The translations under genes were made by a program, and so were the position numbers. This document shows positions 7,204-15,558 of a DNA stretch of 42,186 bases, in pieces. The first letter of the stretch is position 1, and each line of letters opens with the position of its first letter. A model generated the notes under the pieces. The model did no database searches and was not told the DNA's origin. It saw nothing but the letters and a program-made list of their open reading frames with translations. The stretch spans positions 1 through 42,186 of the forward strand of contig CAYYUK010000005.1 of the NCBI GenBank assembly GCA_964474895.1, given 5' to 3'. The DNA comes from CAYFNK01 sp964474895 (lineage in GTDB: Archaea; Nanobdellota; Nanobdellia; SCGC-AAA011-G17; PNOQ01).

Positions 7204-8660
7204 CTAACATTCTCCCTCAAAAAACCAACATGCCCACCAGCAATATGATCATAAGCAACAGTACCAGAACCTTGATTGAAGTCCCACCAAGAAACTAAAC
7301 TTTCAATAAGAACATCCTCTCCACTATACAACATAGCAACATCATTCAAATCAAAAGGAACATTCCAAATTCTAACATCATCCATAACACCATCAAACCC
7401 ACCAGAAGCTGCTCTCCCGCCAAAATAAAGCCCCCAATTAGGATTAGCAACATTATCAGAACCAAATCCAACATTAACATTACTGACTTCCTCTCCATCA
7501 ACATACATTACTGCAACATCAGATACTCTATCATAAACTGAAACAATATTATGCCATTGATCATCAACTGTAAATTGATGTGACGTCCATTTTCTATTGC
7601 CCCCCGGACCACATAACATAAACCTCAAATTAGTAGCCTCTGAACGATAAACTTCCCAACCATAATCTCTATCATCTGAAGAATTGCACCCTGCAGCAGA
7701 ATGACCTTTAGAAACATAAATTTCAGTGTTTACAGAATCATCAAACTTTGCCCAAAAAGATACTGAAATGCTACCAACTCCAATATCATAACCATCTGAA
7801 CCACCCATAACTTCAACATAATCACCATCACCATCAAACTCCAAAGCATAAGTTTCATCCCACTCACATGAACCCCAACAAGATTCATCATCAACACAAT
7901 CGGTAGCATCAGTTAATACATTAGACTGCAACATATAGCTACAAGAACGTTCCAAACTACAACCAAAACCATTATTCAAGGAATCACAATAAGTATGTGA
8001 AATACATTCATAACAAATATTTGGTAAAATACAATCAACAAAATCGCCAACCAACTCGTCAACAATATCAGAACCACAATCTGGACTTGCATCACAATTA
8101 CCAGGACAGGTCTGCTCACCTTCGGAACAAACCCAACAGCTACCAACATCACATCCATAAAGACCAACATCCTCACCAACAAAATCCCCACTACAAGGAT
8201 CATCAACACTACATTCCCCCTCTAAATCAGAACAACTAAAGCTACCTTCAACAACTTCTTCAGTTTCAGTAAAAGCACTAACTGCAATATAATCTTCACC
8301 ATCAAAAAAGTGTGGAATAAGAGTAACCTCTTCAGATCCAAATGAGAATAAAAGAAGTCTGCTTTCATACTCACCAACTTCATAAAACTCGCCTTGGTCA
8401 ATACCATCCAATTGAACAACAAAATAGATAACACCAGTTCCTTCATTAGTTATCAAAACTCTAGTATTAGAACCATCTGAAGCAGCATCAGAACTAAACT
8501 GGACTCCTTGTGAATATATATCAAAAGCTCCTTGAGTATCATCCATTTGATTATCAGAAACACCCCTAACAAAAGCAAATATAACAAAAGCTATTATTAT
8601 AGTTACACCAATCAATAAAACAGTAGCAATTAGCGGATTAATACCTCTCTTATTAAGCAT
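7185..8660 (-). CDS. Type IV pilin-like protein with Cys-rich stalk and LamG domain
   Basis: The protein has 491 residues. MLNKRGINPLIATVLLIGVT is an archaeal pilin N-terminus (class III signal, cleavage expected after KRG, then the hydrophobic assembly helix). Residues about 45-140 form a beta-rich pilin-like domain. Residues about 140-270 hold more than 20 cysteines, many in CxxC or CxC spacing. Residues about 275-490 form a LamG/concanavalin-A-like domain (LEFDGDGDYVEV, SVSFWAKFDDS, MDDVRIWN, SWWDFNQGSG). It is probably a pilus-borne adhesin binding glycans or a host surface. A TATTTTATAAAT-type box overlapping the upstream gene's end supports the ATG. It is paired with a second LamG pilin at 8695-10116. 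Confidence 0.88.
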   Translation of the reverse strand: MLNKRGINPLIATVLLIGVTIIIAFVIFAFVRGVSDNQMDDTQGAFDIYSQGVQFSSDAASDGSNTRVLITNEGTGVIYFVVQLDGIDQGEFYEVGEYESRLLLFSFGSEEVTLIPHFFDGEDYIAVSAFTETEEVVEGSFSCSDLEGECSVDDPCSGDFVGEDVGLYGCDVGSCWVCSEGEQTCPGNCDASPDCGSDIVDELVGDFVDCILPNICYECISHTYCDSLNNGFGCSLERSCSYMLQSNVLTDATDCVDDESCWGSCEWDETYALEFDGDGDYVEVMGGSDGYDIGVGSISVSFWAKFDDSVNTEIYVSKGHSAAGCNSSDDRDYGWEVYRSEATNLRFMLCGPGGNRKWTSHQFTVDDQWHNIVSVYDRVSDVAVMYVDGEEVSNVNVGFGSDNVANPNWGLYFGGRAASGGFDGVMDDVRIWNVPFDLNDVAMLYSGEDVLIESLVSWWDFNQGSGTVAYDHIAGGHVGFLRENVSWWHPS

Positions 8661-8694
8661 AAAGAATTCTTATTTCCGCCATTTATAAAATTTC

Positions 8695-10116
8695 TTATGA
8701 AGGAACCCAAATAGTAGGATCCCCATGAACTGTTCCATTGTTCTCATAACCACTCCAAGTAGAATAATCTCTTCCCAAATTAGTTTCATCATTGAATTTA
8801 TAATAAGCAACTAAACCAGACTCATCTCCATTCAACTCGTTATCCATATTATTAAAAATATCATCTGCACCTCTAGCATAATTCCAAATTCTTAATTCAT
8901 CCATTTTTCCACTAAAAAATAAATTTCCATCAGTACCGCCATGTGTGCCAGTATATACTCTTCCAATAGTTAATGGAGACTCACTATCAATATTTCCAGA
9001 GAATTCATCTGAATCATCAAGTACGCCATCAATATAAACAAACATTTCATTTCCATCATAAACTCCTGCTATATGTACCAAATTAGACAAATACTGATAA
9101 TTTCCTATAACTCTATTTGGATTTAATGATGAAACACCATTGCCCAAATAAAAACTATTAAAAGTATAACCTTGAGAATAAGTCTCATAGCTAAACAAAA
9201 AACCAGAAAATATATTGTCGAAGTCACCAATATTCTCATAATACCACTTGCTTAAGATATAAGCTACGCTGTTATCTGAATCAACAGAATCTACCCAAAA
9301 CTCAACAGTCAATCGATCACCAGTATCTAAACTTTCACTATCCGAAACTTCAATATAATCTTCTTCGCCATCAAATTCAATTGCATTTCCAAACCGATTA
9401 GTAAATGAGCAAGATTCTGTACTTTCAATAGTTTCAATTAAATCATAATCACTACCATCAAAAATAATTTTATCAACAACAACATTCATACTCTCATGAA
9501 CATTTTCTTCAACAAAATTATCATCTACCCCTCCTTCATTAACATCAAAACCATAATTAACCCCGTTTATAGTCAATTCTCCACCAATACCAACAACACC
9601 AGTATTCTCGATAATACCAGTTGTATCAAACCAATTAAAATATCCTTCAGAATCACAAGAAGCACTAAACCTAACAAGATCTTCAACACCTGTTTCGCTA
9701 CAAGTTCTAGTAATAGCTTTTGCAGAGACAGACTCTCCATTAACTACTGGTACAATTTTAATAGAATCTGAAGCATCTAAAAATAATTCATTACTTTCAT
9801 AAGCACCAATTGGAATCTCTGAAAAATCCTCACTAGTATAAATTTTAGAACCTGACTGAATTACAAAATCCAAAGCAGTGCTTTCTTCATTAGTTATCAA
9901 AACGCTAGAAGAAATAGGATCCCCATCTAAAACATATTTAATACAATTAAAATGAAAATTAAGTGATGTACTTACTAACTCAATTTCCTCTTGTTGAGTC
10001 TCCATTTGATCTTCAGAAACATTTCCAATAAATGAAAAAATAATAATAGCTATGATTATAGCAACTCCAATAAGTAAAATGGTTGCAACCAAAGGACTAA
10101 TACCTCTTTTATCCAT
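8695..10116 (-). CDS. Type IV pilin-like protein with LamG domain
   Basis: This 473-residue protein has the same plan as its downstream neighbour. The pilin N-terminus is MDKRGISPLVATILLIGVAI. Next come a pilin-like domain with ITNEESTALDFVIQSG, a second beta domain (about 145-240), and a LamG domain (about 245-470) with IEFDGEEDYIEVSDSESLD, LTVEFWVDS, MDELRIWNYARG and GLVAYYKFND. It lacks the Cys-rich stalk of the neighbour. A TTATAA box about 27 bases before the ATG suggests a leaderless mRNA. It is likely a surface adhesin displayed on or near the pilus encoded at 22268-29791. Confidence 0.88.
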   Translation of the reverse strand: MDKRGISPLVATILLIGVAIIIAIIIFSFIGNVSEDQMETQQEEIELVSTSLNFHFNCIKYVLDGDPISSSVLITNEESTALDFVIQSGSKIYTSEDFSEIPIGAYESNELFLDASDSIKIVPVVNGESVSAKAITRTCSETGVEDLVRFSASCDSEGYFNWFDTTGIIENTGVVGIGGELTINGVNYGFDVNEGGVDDNFVEENVHESMNVVVDKIIFDGSDYDLIETIESTESCSFTNRFGNAIEFDGEEDYIEVSDSESLDTGDRLTVEFWVDSVDSDNSVAYILSKWYYENIGDFDNIFSGFLFSYETYSQGYTFNSFYLGNGVSSLNPNRVIGNYQYLSNLVHIAGVYDGNEMFVYIDGVLDDSDEFSGNIDSESPLTIGRVYTGTHGGTDGNLFFSGKMDELRIWNYARGADDIFNNMDNELNGDESGLVAYYKFNDETNLGRDYSTWSGYENNGTVHGDPTIWVPS

Positions 10117-10155
10117 AAACTAAAAATAAAATTTAAGATTTATAATAATTTCTAA

Positions 10156-11490
10156 TTAATTACAAAACTTCTGACCCAACAACAGAGCAACAAGAGACAC
10201 TAAGGCAGCTGCAATCATCATTTCAGGAGTTATCATTCTCAAAATAACCATGACAACAACATAAATTAAACCTGCAACAATACTAATCAAAGATGCCTTC
10301 TTTTTTAATTTCCATCTAAAACTTCCAATCACAACAGGAGTTAAAGACATCATTAACCCAGCATTGATTAAAGCAATATCAACTAAATTTCTGAAAAAAT
10401 ACGCTAATCCCCCAATTAAAATTAATATCAATACTAAATTTATACGAGTATATTTCCTTAATTCATTTGAGGACAACTCTCTTCTTTTAAACCTAGCAAT
10501 AAAATCTTTAGTAATGTTGGTAGATACAACAAAAATAAAAGTATCAGCAGTAGACATGATAGCAGAAAACATCAAAACAACTCCAAGACCCAACAGACTT
10601 GGAGATAACAAGTTAACCAATCCATAAACAATTGCTTGACCCGGATCTATATCTGGAAATGCCAATTTAGCAGAATAACCAATTAACGTTATTCCAATTC
10701 CAATTACAAGCAAAAACAAACCAGAAATTGTCAATCCTCTTTTAACTACTTTATCATCCCTAGCTGCATACACTCTCTGCCAAGTGTCCGCAGAAGTCCA
10801 AACATAAATAATTCCATAAATTAAAAATGAAATCATCAAAAACACATTCATATCACCGGAAGAAAAATTAGAAATATTCAAATCAGTTCCAGAAGCTAAA
10901 TTAAAACCAACAACAAAAATCAAAAATACCAATAATAAATATTGAAAAATATCAGTTTTAACAACAGATCTAAAACCACCCATAATCAAATAAATAAAAA
11001 TAACGCCTAAACTTAATATCAAAGCAGATTCATAACTAAAACTACTTACAGCAGATAATATTTTTGCACCAGCAATAAATTGTTTAAGCAATATTAAAAC
11101 GACACTTATCAGAACAACAATTGCAACAAGACTACCAATTCTTCTTCCAAATTTATAATGCAAAAAATCCTCAATAGTATAAAAATTCTCTTTATGTGCC
11201 AACTCTCTTAGTCTTTTACCCCAATATGCAAATAGAACAAGTCCTATTGCCAACCCAACAAAACCAAACAAAGCACCAAGTCCAAACTCAAAAATATATG
11301 CTGTATAGACAACAAGAATGGTCCCACCAATTATTGAAGCCACGACAGTGCTAACAAACGAAAATAAACCTAAATTTCGATCTGCAATCATAAAATCCTT
11401 GCCAGATTGTTTCTTAGAGCTAACAAATCCTATAATCAAAGCCAATATTAAATATCCAAAAACAAAAGACAAATTAACATTATTTAACAT
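10156..11490 (-). CDS. Sodium:solute symporter family (SSS) transporter
   Basis: This 444-residue LeuT-fold transporter is probably Na+-coupled. Family marks include ADRNLGLFSFVSTVVASIIGGTILV at the unwound first helix, FYTIEDFLHYKFGRR, YLIMGGFRSVVKTDIFQ (core SSS signature region) and FSAIMSTADTFIFVVSTNI, which corresponds to the Na2-site Ser/Thr region. About 12-13 spans are predicted. The substrate cannot be assigned from sequence; proline, sugars or organic acids are all possible. A TTATTATAAA box about 25 bases upstream supports the ATG. Importing solutes fits a lineage with reduced biosynthesis. Confidence 0.92.
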   Translation of the reverse strand: MLNNVNLSFVFGYLILALIIGFVSSKKQSGKDFMIADRNLGLFSFVSTVVASIIGGTILVVYTAYIFEFGLGALFGFVGLAIGLVLFAYWGKRLRELAHKENFYTIEDFLHYKFGRRIGSLVAIVVLISVVLILLKQFIAGAKILSAVSSFSYESALILSLGVIFIYLIMGGFRSVVKTDIFQYLLLVFLIFVVGFNLASGTDLNISNFSSGDMNVFLMISFLIYGIIYVWTSADTWQRVYAARDDKVVKRGLTISGLFLLVIGIGITLIGYSAKLAFPDIDPGQAIVYGLVNLLSPSLLGLGVVLMFSAIMSTADTFIFVVSTNITKDFIARFKRRELSSNELRKYTRINLVLILILIGGLAYFFRNLVDIALINAGLMMSLTPVVIGSFRWKLKKKASLISIVAGLIYVVVMVILRMITPEMMIAAALVSLVALLLGQKFCN

Positions 11491-11571
11491 AAAAACAAAT
11501 CCCCCGCCGAGTTTATAATAATTTCCAAAACGAAAAGAAAAGAATATAAACTCAATGTCACAAAAAAATAT

Positions 11572-11829
11572 ATGAACATTATACCAATTTTAGCAACAAT
11601 ATTAGGGGTCATTACAGGTCTAGCCAATGTTCCTCAAATAACAAAAATATTCAAAACTAAAAGTGCTAAAGATTTATCATTAACAACTAACAATATTTTT
11701 CTTTTAAGTTCAATTGTATGGCTTATCTACGGCTTTCAATTAATCAACTATCCACTTATAATTGCAAATATCATTTATATCATAACATACTCTTTGATAA
11801 TCGTTGGATTCCTAATTTATGGAAAATAA
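11572..11829 (+). CDS. SemiSWEET (PQ-loop) transporter
   Basis: This 85-residue, three-helix protein begins IIPILATILGVITGLANVPQITKIFKTKSAKDLSLTTN. The NVPQ is the PQ-loop motif in helix 1, and KSAKDLS is the conserved loop after it. Helices 2 and 3 follow at about 40-58 and 60-82. SemiSWEETs dimerise to form a small-sugar uniporter. Length and motifs match the bacterial family. It is divergent from the SSS transporter at 10156-11490, making a small transport cluster. Confidence 0.87.
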   Translation: MNIIPILATILGVITGLANVPQITKIFKTKSAKDLSLTTNNIFLLSSIVWLIYGFQLINYPLIIANIIYIITYSLIIVGFLIYGK

Positions 11830-11884
11830 TTACTTTTTCTAAAACAAAAACATTTAAAAACAAACCCAAAAGAATTTTATCTAC

Positions 11885-11959
11885 AGCAGGATGGAGCAGT
11901 TAGGAGTGCTCGTCGGGCTCATAACCCGGAGGTCGGAGGTTCAAATCCTTCTCCTGCTA
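11885..11959 (+). tRNA. Initiator tRNA-Met (CAU)
   Basis: The gene has 75 bases. The acceptor AGCAGGA pairs with TCCTGCT, giving the archaeal/eukaryotic initiator A1:U72 pair. The anticodon arm TCGGG-CTCATAA-CCCGG has anticodon CAT and three consecutive G:C pairs next to the loop, both initiator identity marks. The discriminator is A; no CCA is encoded. A TTTAAAAA box near 11852 is a probable promoter. Confidence 0.95.
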
Positions 11960-12013
11960 CTTAATTTTAACATATTAAAAACCCTTATAAACCACCCAAA
12001 TTTTCATACAAAT

Positions 12014-12667
12014 ATGGGAACAGTATTAGGAATAGATGAAGCAGGAAAAGGACCTGTAATTGGACCATTAATCATAGCAGGAGTTCTAATAAACAAAGAA
12101 GATGAAAAAAAATTAAGAGACATAGAAGTAAAAGATTCTAAATTATTAACTCAAAAACAAAGAGAAATTTTATTTGACAAAATAATTGAAATAGCAAAGA
12201 GTACACGAATAATAATAATTGAACCAGAAGAGATAGATAAAACGATTTTAAGAGATGATACTTCAAATCTAAATTGGTTAGAAGCAAAAAAATCTGCAGA
12301 AATAATAAATGAATTTAATCCAGAGACTGCAATCTTAGATTCCCCCCATCCAATACCACAAAAATACGCAGACTACATAAAAAATTTACTAACAAAAGAT
12401 GTAGAATTAATTTCTGAACACAAAGCAGATGTAAACTATCCTGTATGTAGTGCGGCATCAATACTAGCAAAAGTGACTAGAGAAAGAGAAATGGACAAAA
12501 TAAAAGCAAAATATGGTGAAACTGGTCCAGGGTATCCTTCAAATTCAATAACCCAAGAATTTGTAAAAAACAATTGGGACAAACATCCAGAGATATTTAG
12601 AAAAAGTTGGAAAACATATCAAAACGTAGCGAACACTAAAAACCAAAAAAAGATATCCAACTTTTAA
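12014..12667 (+). CDS. rnhB: Ribonuclease HII
   Basis: This 217-residue enzyme cleaves the RNA strand of RNA:DNA hybrids and initiates removal of single ribonucleotides from DNA. It begins MGTVLGIDEAGKGPVIGPLI, which holds the catalytic Asp and Glu of the GIDEAG motif. DSKLLT, the AILDSP Asp, and HKADVNYPVCSAASILAKVTRERE complete the active site. Size matches archaeal RNase HII. The frame is open back into the tRNA, but the ATG at 12014 is right: TTATAAA is about 28 bases upstream. It precedes smc on the same strand. Confidence 0.95.
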   Translation: MGTVLGIDEAGKGPVIGPLIIAGVLINKEDEKKLRDIEVKDSKLLTQKQREILFDKIIEIAKSTRIIIIEPEEIDKTILRDDTSNLNWLEAKKSAEIINEFNPETAILDSPHPIPQKYADYIKNLLTKDVELISEHKADVNYPVCSAASILAKVTREREMDKIKAKYGETGPGYPSNSITQEFVKNNWDKHPEIFRKSWKTYQNVANTKNQKKISNF

Positions 12668-12708
12668 TACGCAAAAATTATTTAAATGGTGCTGCAGGTG
12701 ATATATTA

Positions 12709-15543
12709 ATGACAAGGGTTACTAAACTGACTGCTCAAGGATTCAAATCTTTTGCAAAAAGAACAGAACTCTCCTTTGGTAATGGATTCAACTGTGTTCT
12801 TGGTCCAAATGGTTCTGGAAAATCAAACATAATGGACGCCCTCTGCTTTGTTCTGGGAAAAACTTCGGCAAAGTCCATGAGGGCTGAAAAATCCGCAAAC
12901 CTAATCTATAATGGTGGAAAAGCAAAAAAAGCCCATTCATCTGCAGAGGTTGCAATTTATTTCGATAATTCTAATAAAAAATTTCCAGTAGATACAAAAG
13001 AAGTAAAAGTTTCAAGAGTAATAAAACAAAGTGGTCAATCAAATTATTTAATAAATGATAAAAAAATGACCAGACAACAGGTAGTAGATCTCCTTTCTCA
13101 TTCTCAAATAGATCCTGACGGACACAATATAATTCTTCAGGGAGATATAGTGCACTTTACAAACATGAAACCTTTGGAAAGAAGACTACTATTAGAAGAA
13201 ATAGCTGGTATTTCTGTATTCGAAGAAAAGAAAAACAAAGCGCTATCCGAATTAGAAAAAGTTGAAGAAAAACTAACCGAAGCAAATATTCTACTAACTG
13301 AAAGAGAAGCCCATTTAAGAGAATTAAAAAAAGATAGAGATCAGGCAAAGAAATATTTAGATCTGAAAAGCAAAATAAAAGATAATAAAGCAACATATAC
13401 AACAATAAGAATAAAAGATATAGAAGAAAAGAAAGAAAAGTTAGAAAAATCAATAGGTGAACAACAAAAAAAGTTTGAAATTGTAAACAAAAAAATAAAA
13501 GAATTAAAAGAGAAAATAGACAACAAAAAAGAAGAAATTCAAAGTATAAACAAAATTCTTGATGAAAGTGGCGAAAGAGAACAACTTACACTAAGAGAAG
13601 GAATTACAAATATAAAAACGGACCTTGTTGAAGCAAAAACGAGAACAGAAACACTTCAAAAAGAAATAATAAAAATAGACAGTAGAAAGTTACAATTAGG
13701 ATCAAACATAAGTAAAAACAATAAAAAGATAGAATCTTTGTTTAGAGAAAGAAATCAACTAGAGACAGATATGAGAAAAGTAGAAAAACAGAGAAACGAA
13801 CTATCAAAAAAATCAGCACCAACAACAGATTTTAATTCCAGAGTAAATGAACTTGCAAGATTAAGAACTGGCTCTTCTGGAACATTCACAGACCCTTCGG
13901 TAGAAAAAGTATCTTCAGTTAGCGGGGTTTACGGAACAATTTCTGAACTTGGAAACACAAATGAAAAATACGAATTAGCATTGGAAGTATGTGCTGGAGC
14001 AAGAATTAAAAGTGTTATCACTGTAGATGACACAACTGCAGAAAAATGTATAAAAATACTAAAAGAAAATAAATTGGGCATAGTCACATTTCTACCTTTA
14101 AACAAAATAAGACAAAAATCATCATCAGAAGGAATAAACGCATTAAAAAAATTAAGTGGTGTTCATGGTCTGGCAATAGACCTAATAAAATATAATAAAA
14201 AGTATCACAACGCATTCAGCAATATATTTGGAACTACATTAATCGTTGACGACATACAAACTGCAAGAAAAATTGGAATAGGAAGAATTCGTATGGTTAC
14301 ACTGGAAGGAGACTTAATAGAAGCTTCTGGAGCGATGATTGGTGGATACAGAAGAGGGACAAGAATAGGATTCAAAAAGGAAGCAAATAATGATAAAAAA
14401 ATGTTGAATCTAGAACAAGAAATAGAACACATGAGAAAAGGAACTTCTGGAGTGGAAGAAGAAAAAAGAGAAAAAGATGCAAGAATAATAGAATTAACTT
14501 TAGAATTAGGCACATTAGATAATCAAATAACAATGTATTCTGATGAAAATGAAAGAACTAAAAAAATACTAAAAGATCAAGAAAGAGACAAAGAAGAATT
14601 TGAAGAAGAAGTTTTAGATTTAAATAAAATTCTGAAAAGTGAAACTGGAAGCTTGAAATTAACTGTAAAGAAAGAAAAAGAATTCTTTGAAAAATTAAAA
14701 GGGATGACAAGAAAGAGAAATAAAATAACAGAAGAAATAGAAAAATTAGAAGTACTAACAGAATTAGAAAATGAAAAAACAAGAAGATTTGATCACAAAA
14801 TAAACGAATTTTCAGTATTCAAAGCAAAACATATAGCAGAAATAGAAGGATTACAAAAAGAATTTGAAGAATACAAAGATGGAAAAATAAGAAGAGGTAT
14901 TGATAGAATAGATTTGAAAAGAGAAATAGATGACTTTGAAAAAATAGTGCAAAAACTGGGTAACATAAACATGAGAGCCCTAGAAATTTATGAAGAATTA
15001 GTAACAGAACATGAAGAACTAGTAGAAAAAACAGATAAAATAAAATCTGAAAAGTCAGATGTTCTCGATATGATAGATGAAATAGAGCAAAAGAAAACAA
15101 GTATTTTCATGGAAACATATAACCATCTAAATTCAAGATTCAAAACAATATTCAATACATTATCAACAAAAGGAGAAGCATCCCTTGCAATAGAAGACAA
15201 AGAAACACCTCTTAACGCAGGCATAGATATGACTGTAAGAATTGCAGGGAATAAATATTTAGACATAAGAAGTTTAAGCGGAGGAGAAAAAACATTAGCA
15301 GCACTTGCATTTATCTTTGCAATTCAAGAATATAATCCTGCGTCATTTTATATTTTAGATGAAGTAGATGCAGCACTAGACAAACACAACTCTGAAAGGC
15401 TAGGAGTCCTATTTAAACAATATTCAAGCAAAGCACAATATATTGTTATTTCTCACAATGACGCAATAATCAGCGAAGCAGATAGAATATTTGGTATTTC
15501 AATGCAAGAAGGAATATCTAAAATAACAAGTTTAAAATTATAA
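12709..15543 (+). CDS. smc: Chromosome segregation/condensation protein SMC with short coiled-coil arms
   Basis: This 944-residue ATPase organises the chromosome. The N-head contains Walker A GPNGSGKS at 32-39, a Q-loop region (IILQGDIVHF), and LLEEIAGISVFEEKK leading into the coil. Coiled coil 1 runs about 165-390. The hinge is about 403-550 (SGVYGTISELG ... EASGAMIGGYRRG). Coiled coil 2 runs about 555-790. The C-head has signature LSGGEKTLAALAF at 856 onward, Walker B ILDEVDAALD at about 882, and the H-loop VISHND. Typical SMCs are near 1,170 residues; each arm here is about 100 residues shorter. A TTATTTAAAT box and AGGTGAT lie upstream of the ATG. No ScpA/ScpB gene follows. Confidence 0.95.
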   Translation: MTRVTKLTAQGFKSFAKRTELSFGNGFNCVLGPNGSGKSNIMDALCFVLGKTSAKSMRAEKSANLIYNGGKAKKAHSSAEVAIYFDNSNKKFPVDTKEVKVSRVIKQSGQSNYLINDKKMTRQQVVDLLSHSQIDPDGHNIILQGDIVHFTNMKPLERRLLLEEIAGISVFEEKKNKALSELEKVEEKLTEANILLTEREAHLRELKKDRDQAKKYLDLKSKIKDNKATYTTIRIKDIEEKKEKLEKSIGEQQKKFEIVNKKIKELKEKIDNKKEEIQSINKILDESGEREQLTLREGITNIKTDLVEAKTRTETLQKEIIKIDSRKLQLGSNISKNNKKIESLFRERNQLETDMRKVEKQRNELSKKSAPTTDFNSRVNELARLRTGSSGTFTDPSVEKVSSVSGVYGTISELGNTNEKYELALEVCAGARIKSVITVDDTTAEKCIKILKENKLGIVTFLPLNKIRQKSSSEGINALKKLSGVHGLAIDLIKYNKKYHNAFSNIFGTTLIVDDIQTARKIGIGRIRMVTLEGDLIEASGAMIGGYRRGTRIGFKKEANNDKKMLNLEQEIEHMRKGTSGVEEEKREKDARIIELTLELGTLDNQITMYSDENERTKKILKDQERDKEEFEEEVLDLNKILKSETGSLKLTVKKEKEFFEKLKGMTRKRNKITEEIEKLEVLTELENEKTRRFDHKINEFSVFKAKHIAEIEGLQKEFEEYKDGKIRRGIDRIDLKREIDDFEKIVQKLGNINMRALEIYEELVTEHEELVEKTDKIKSEKSDVLDMIDEIEQKKTSIFMETYNHLNSRFKTIFNTLSTKGEASLAIEDKETPLNAGIDMTVRIAGNKYLDIRSLSGGEKTLAALAFIFAIQEYNPASFYILDEVDAALDKHNSERLGVLFKQYSSKAQYIVISHNDAIISEADRIFGISMQEGISKITSLKL

Positions 15544-15558
15544 ATAAAGAAAAAGAAA

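Noticed and set aside
11891..12013. N-terminal extension of RNase HII through the initiator tRNA
   Set aside because: The frame is open by chance through the tRNA; the ATG at 12014 has the family's start sequence and a TATA box at the right distance.
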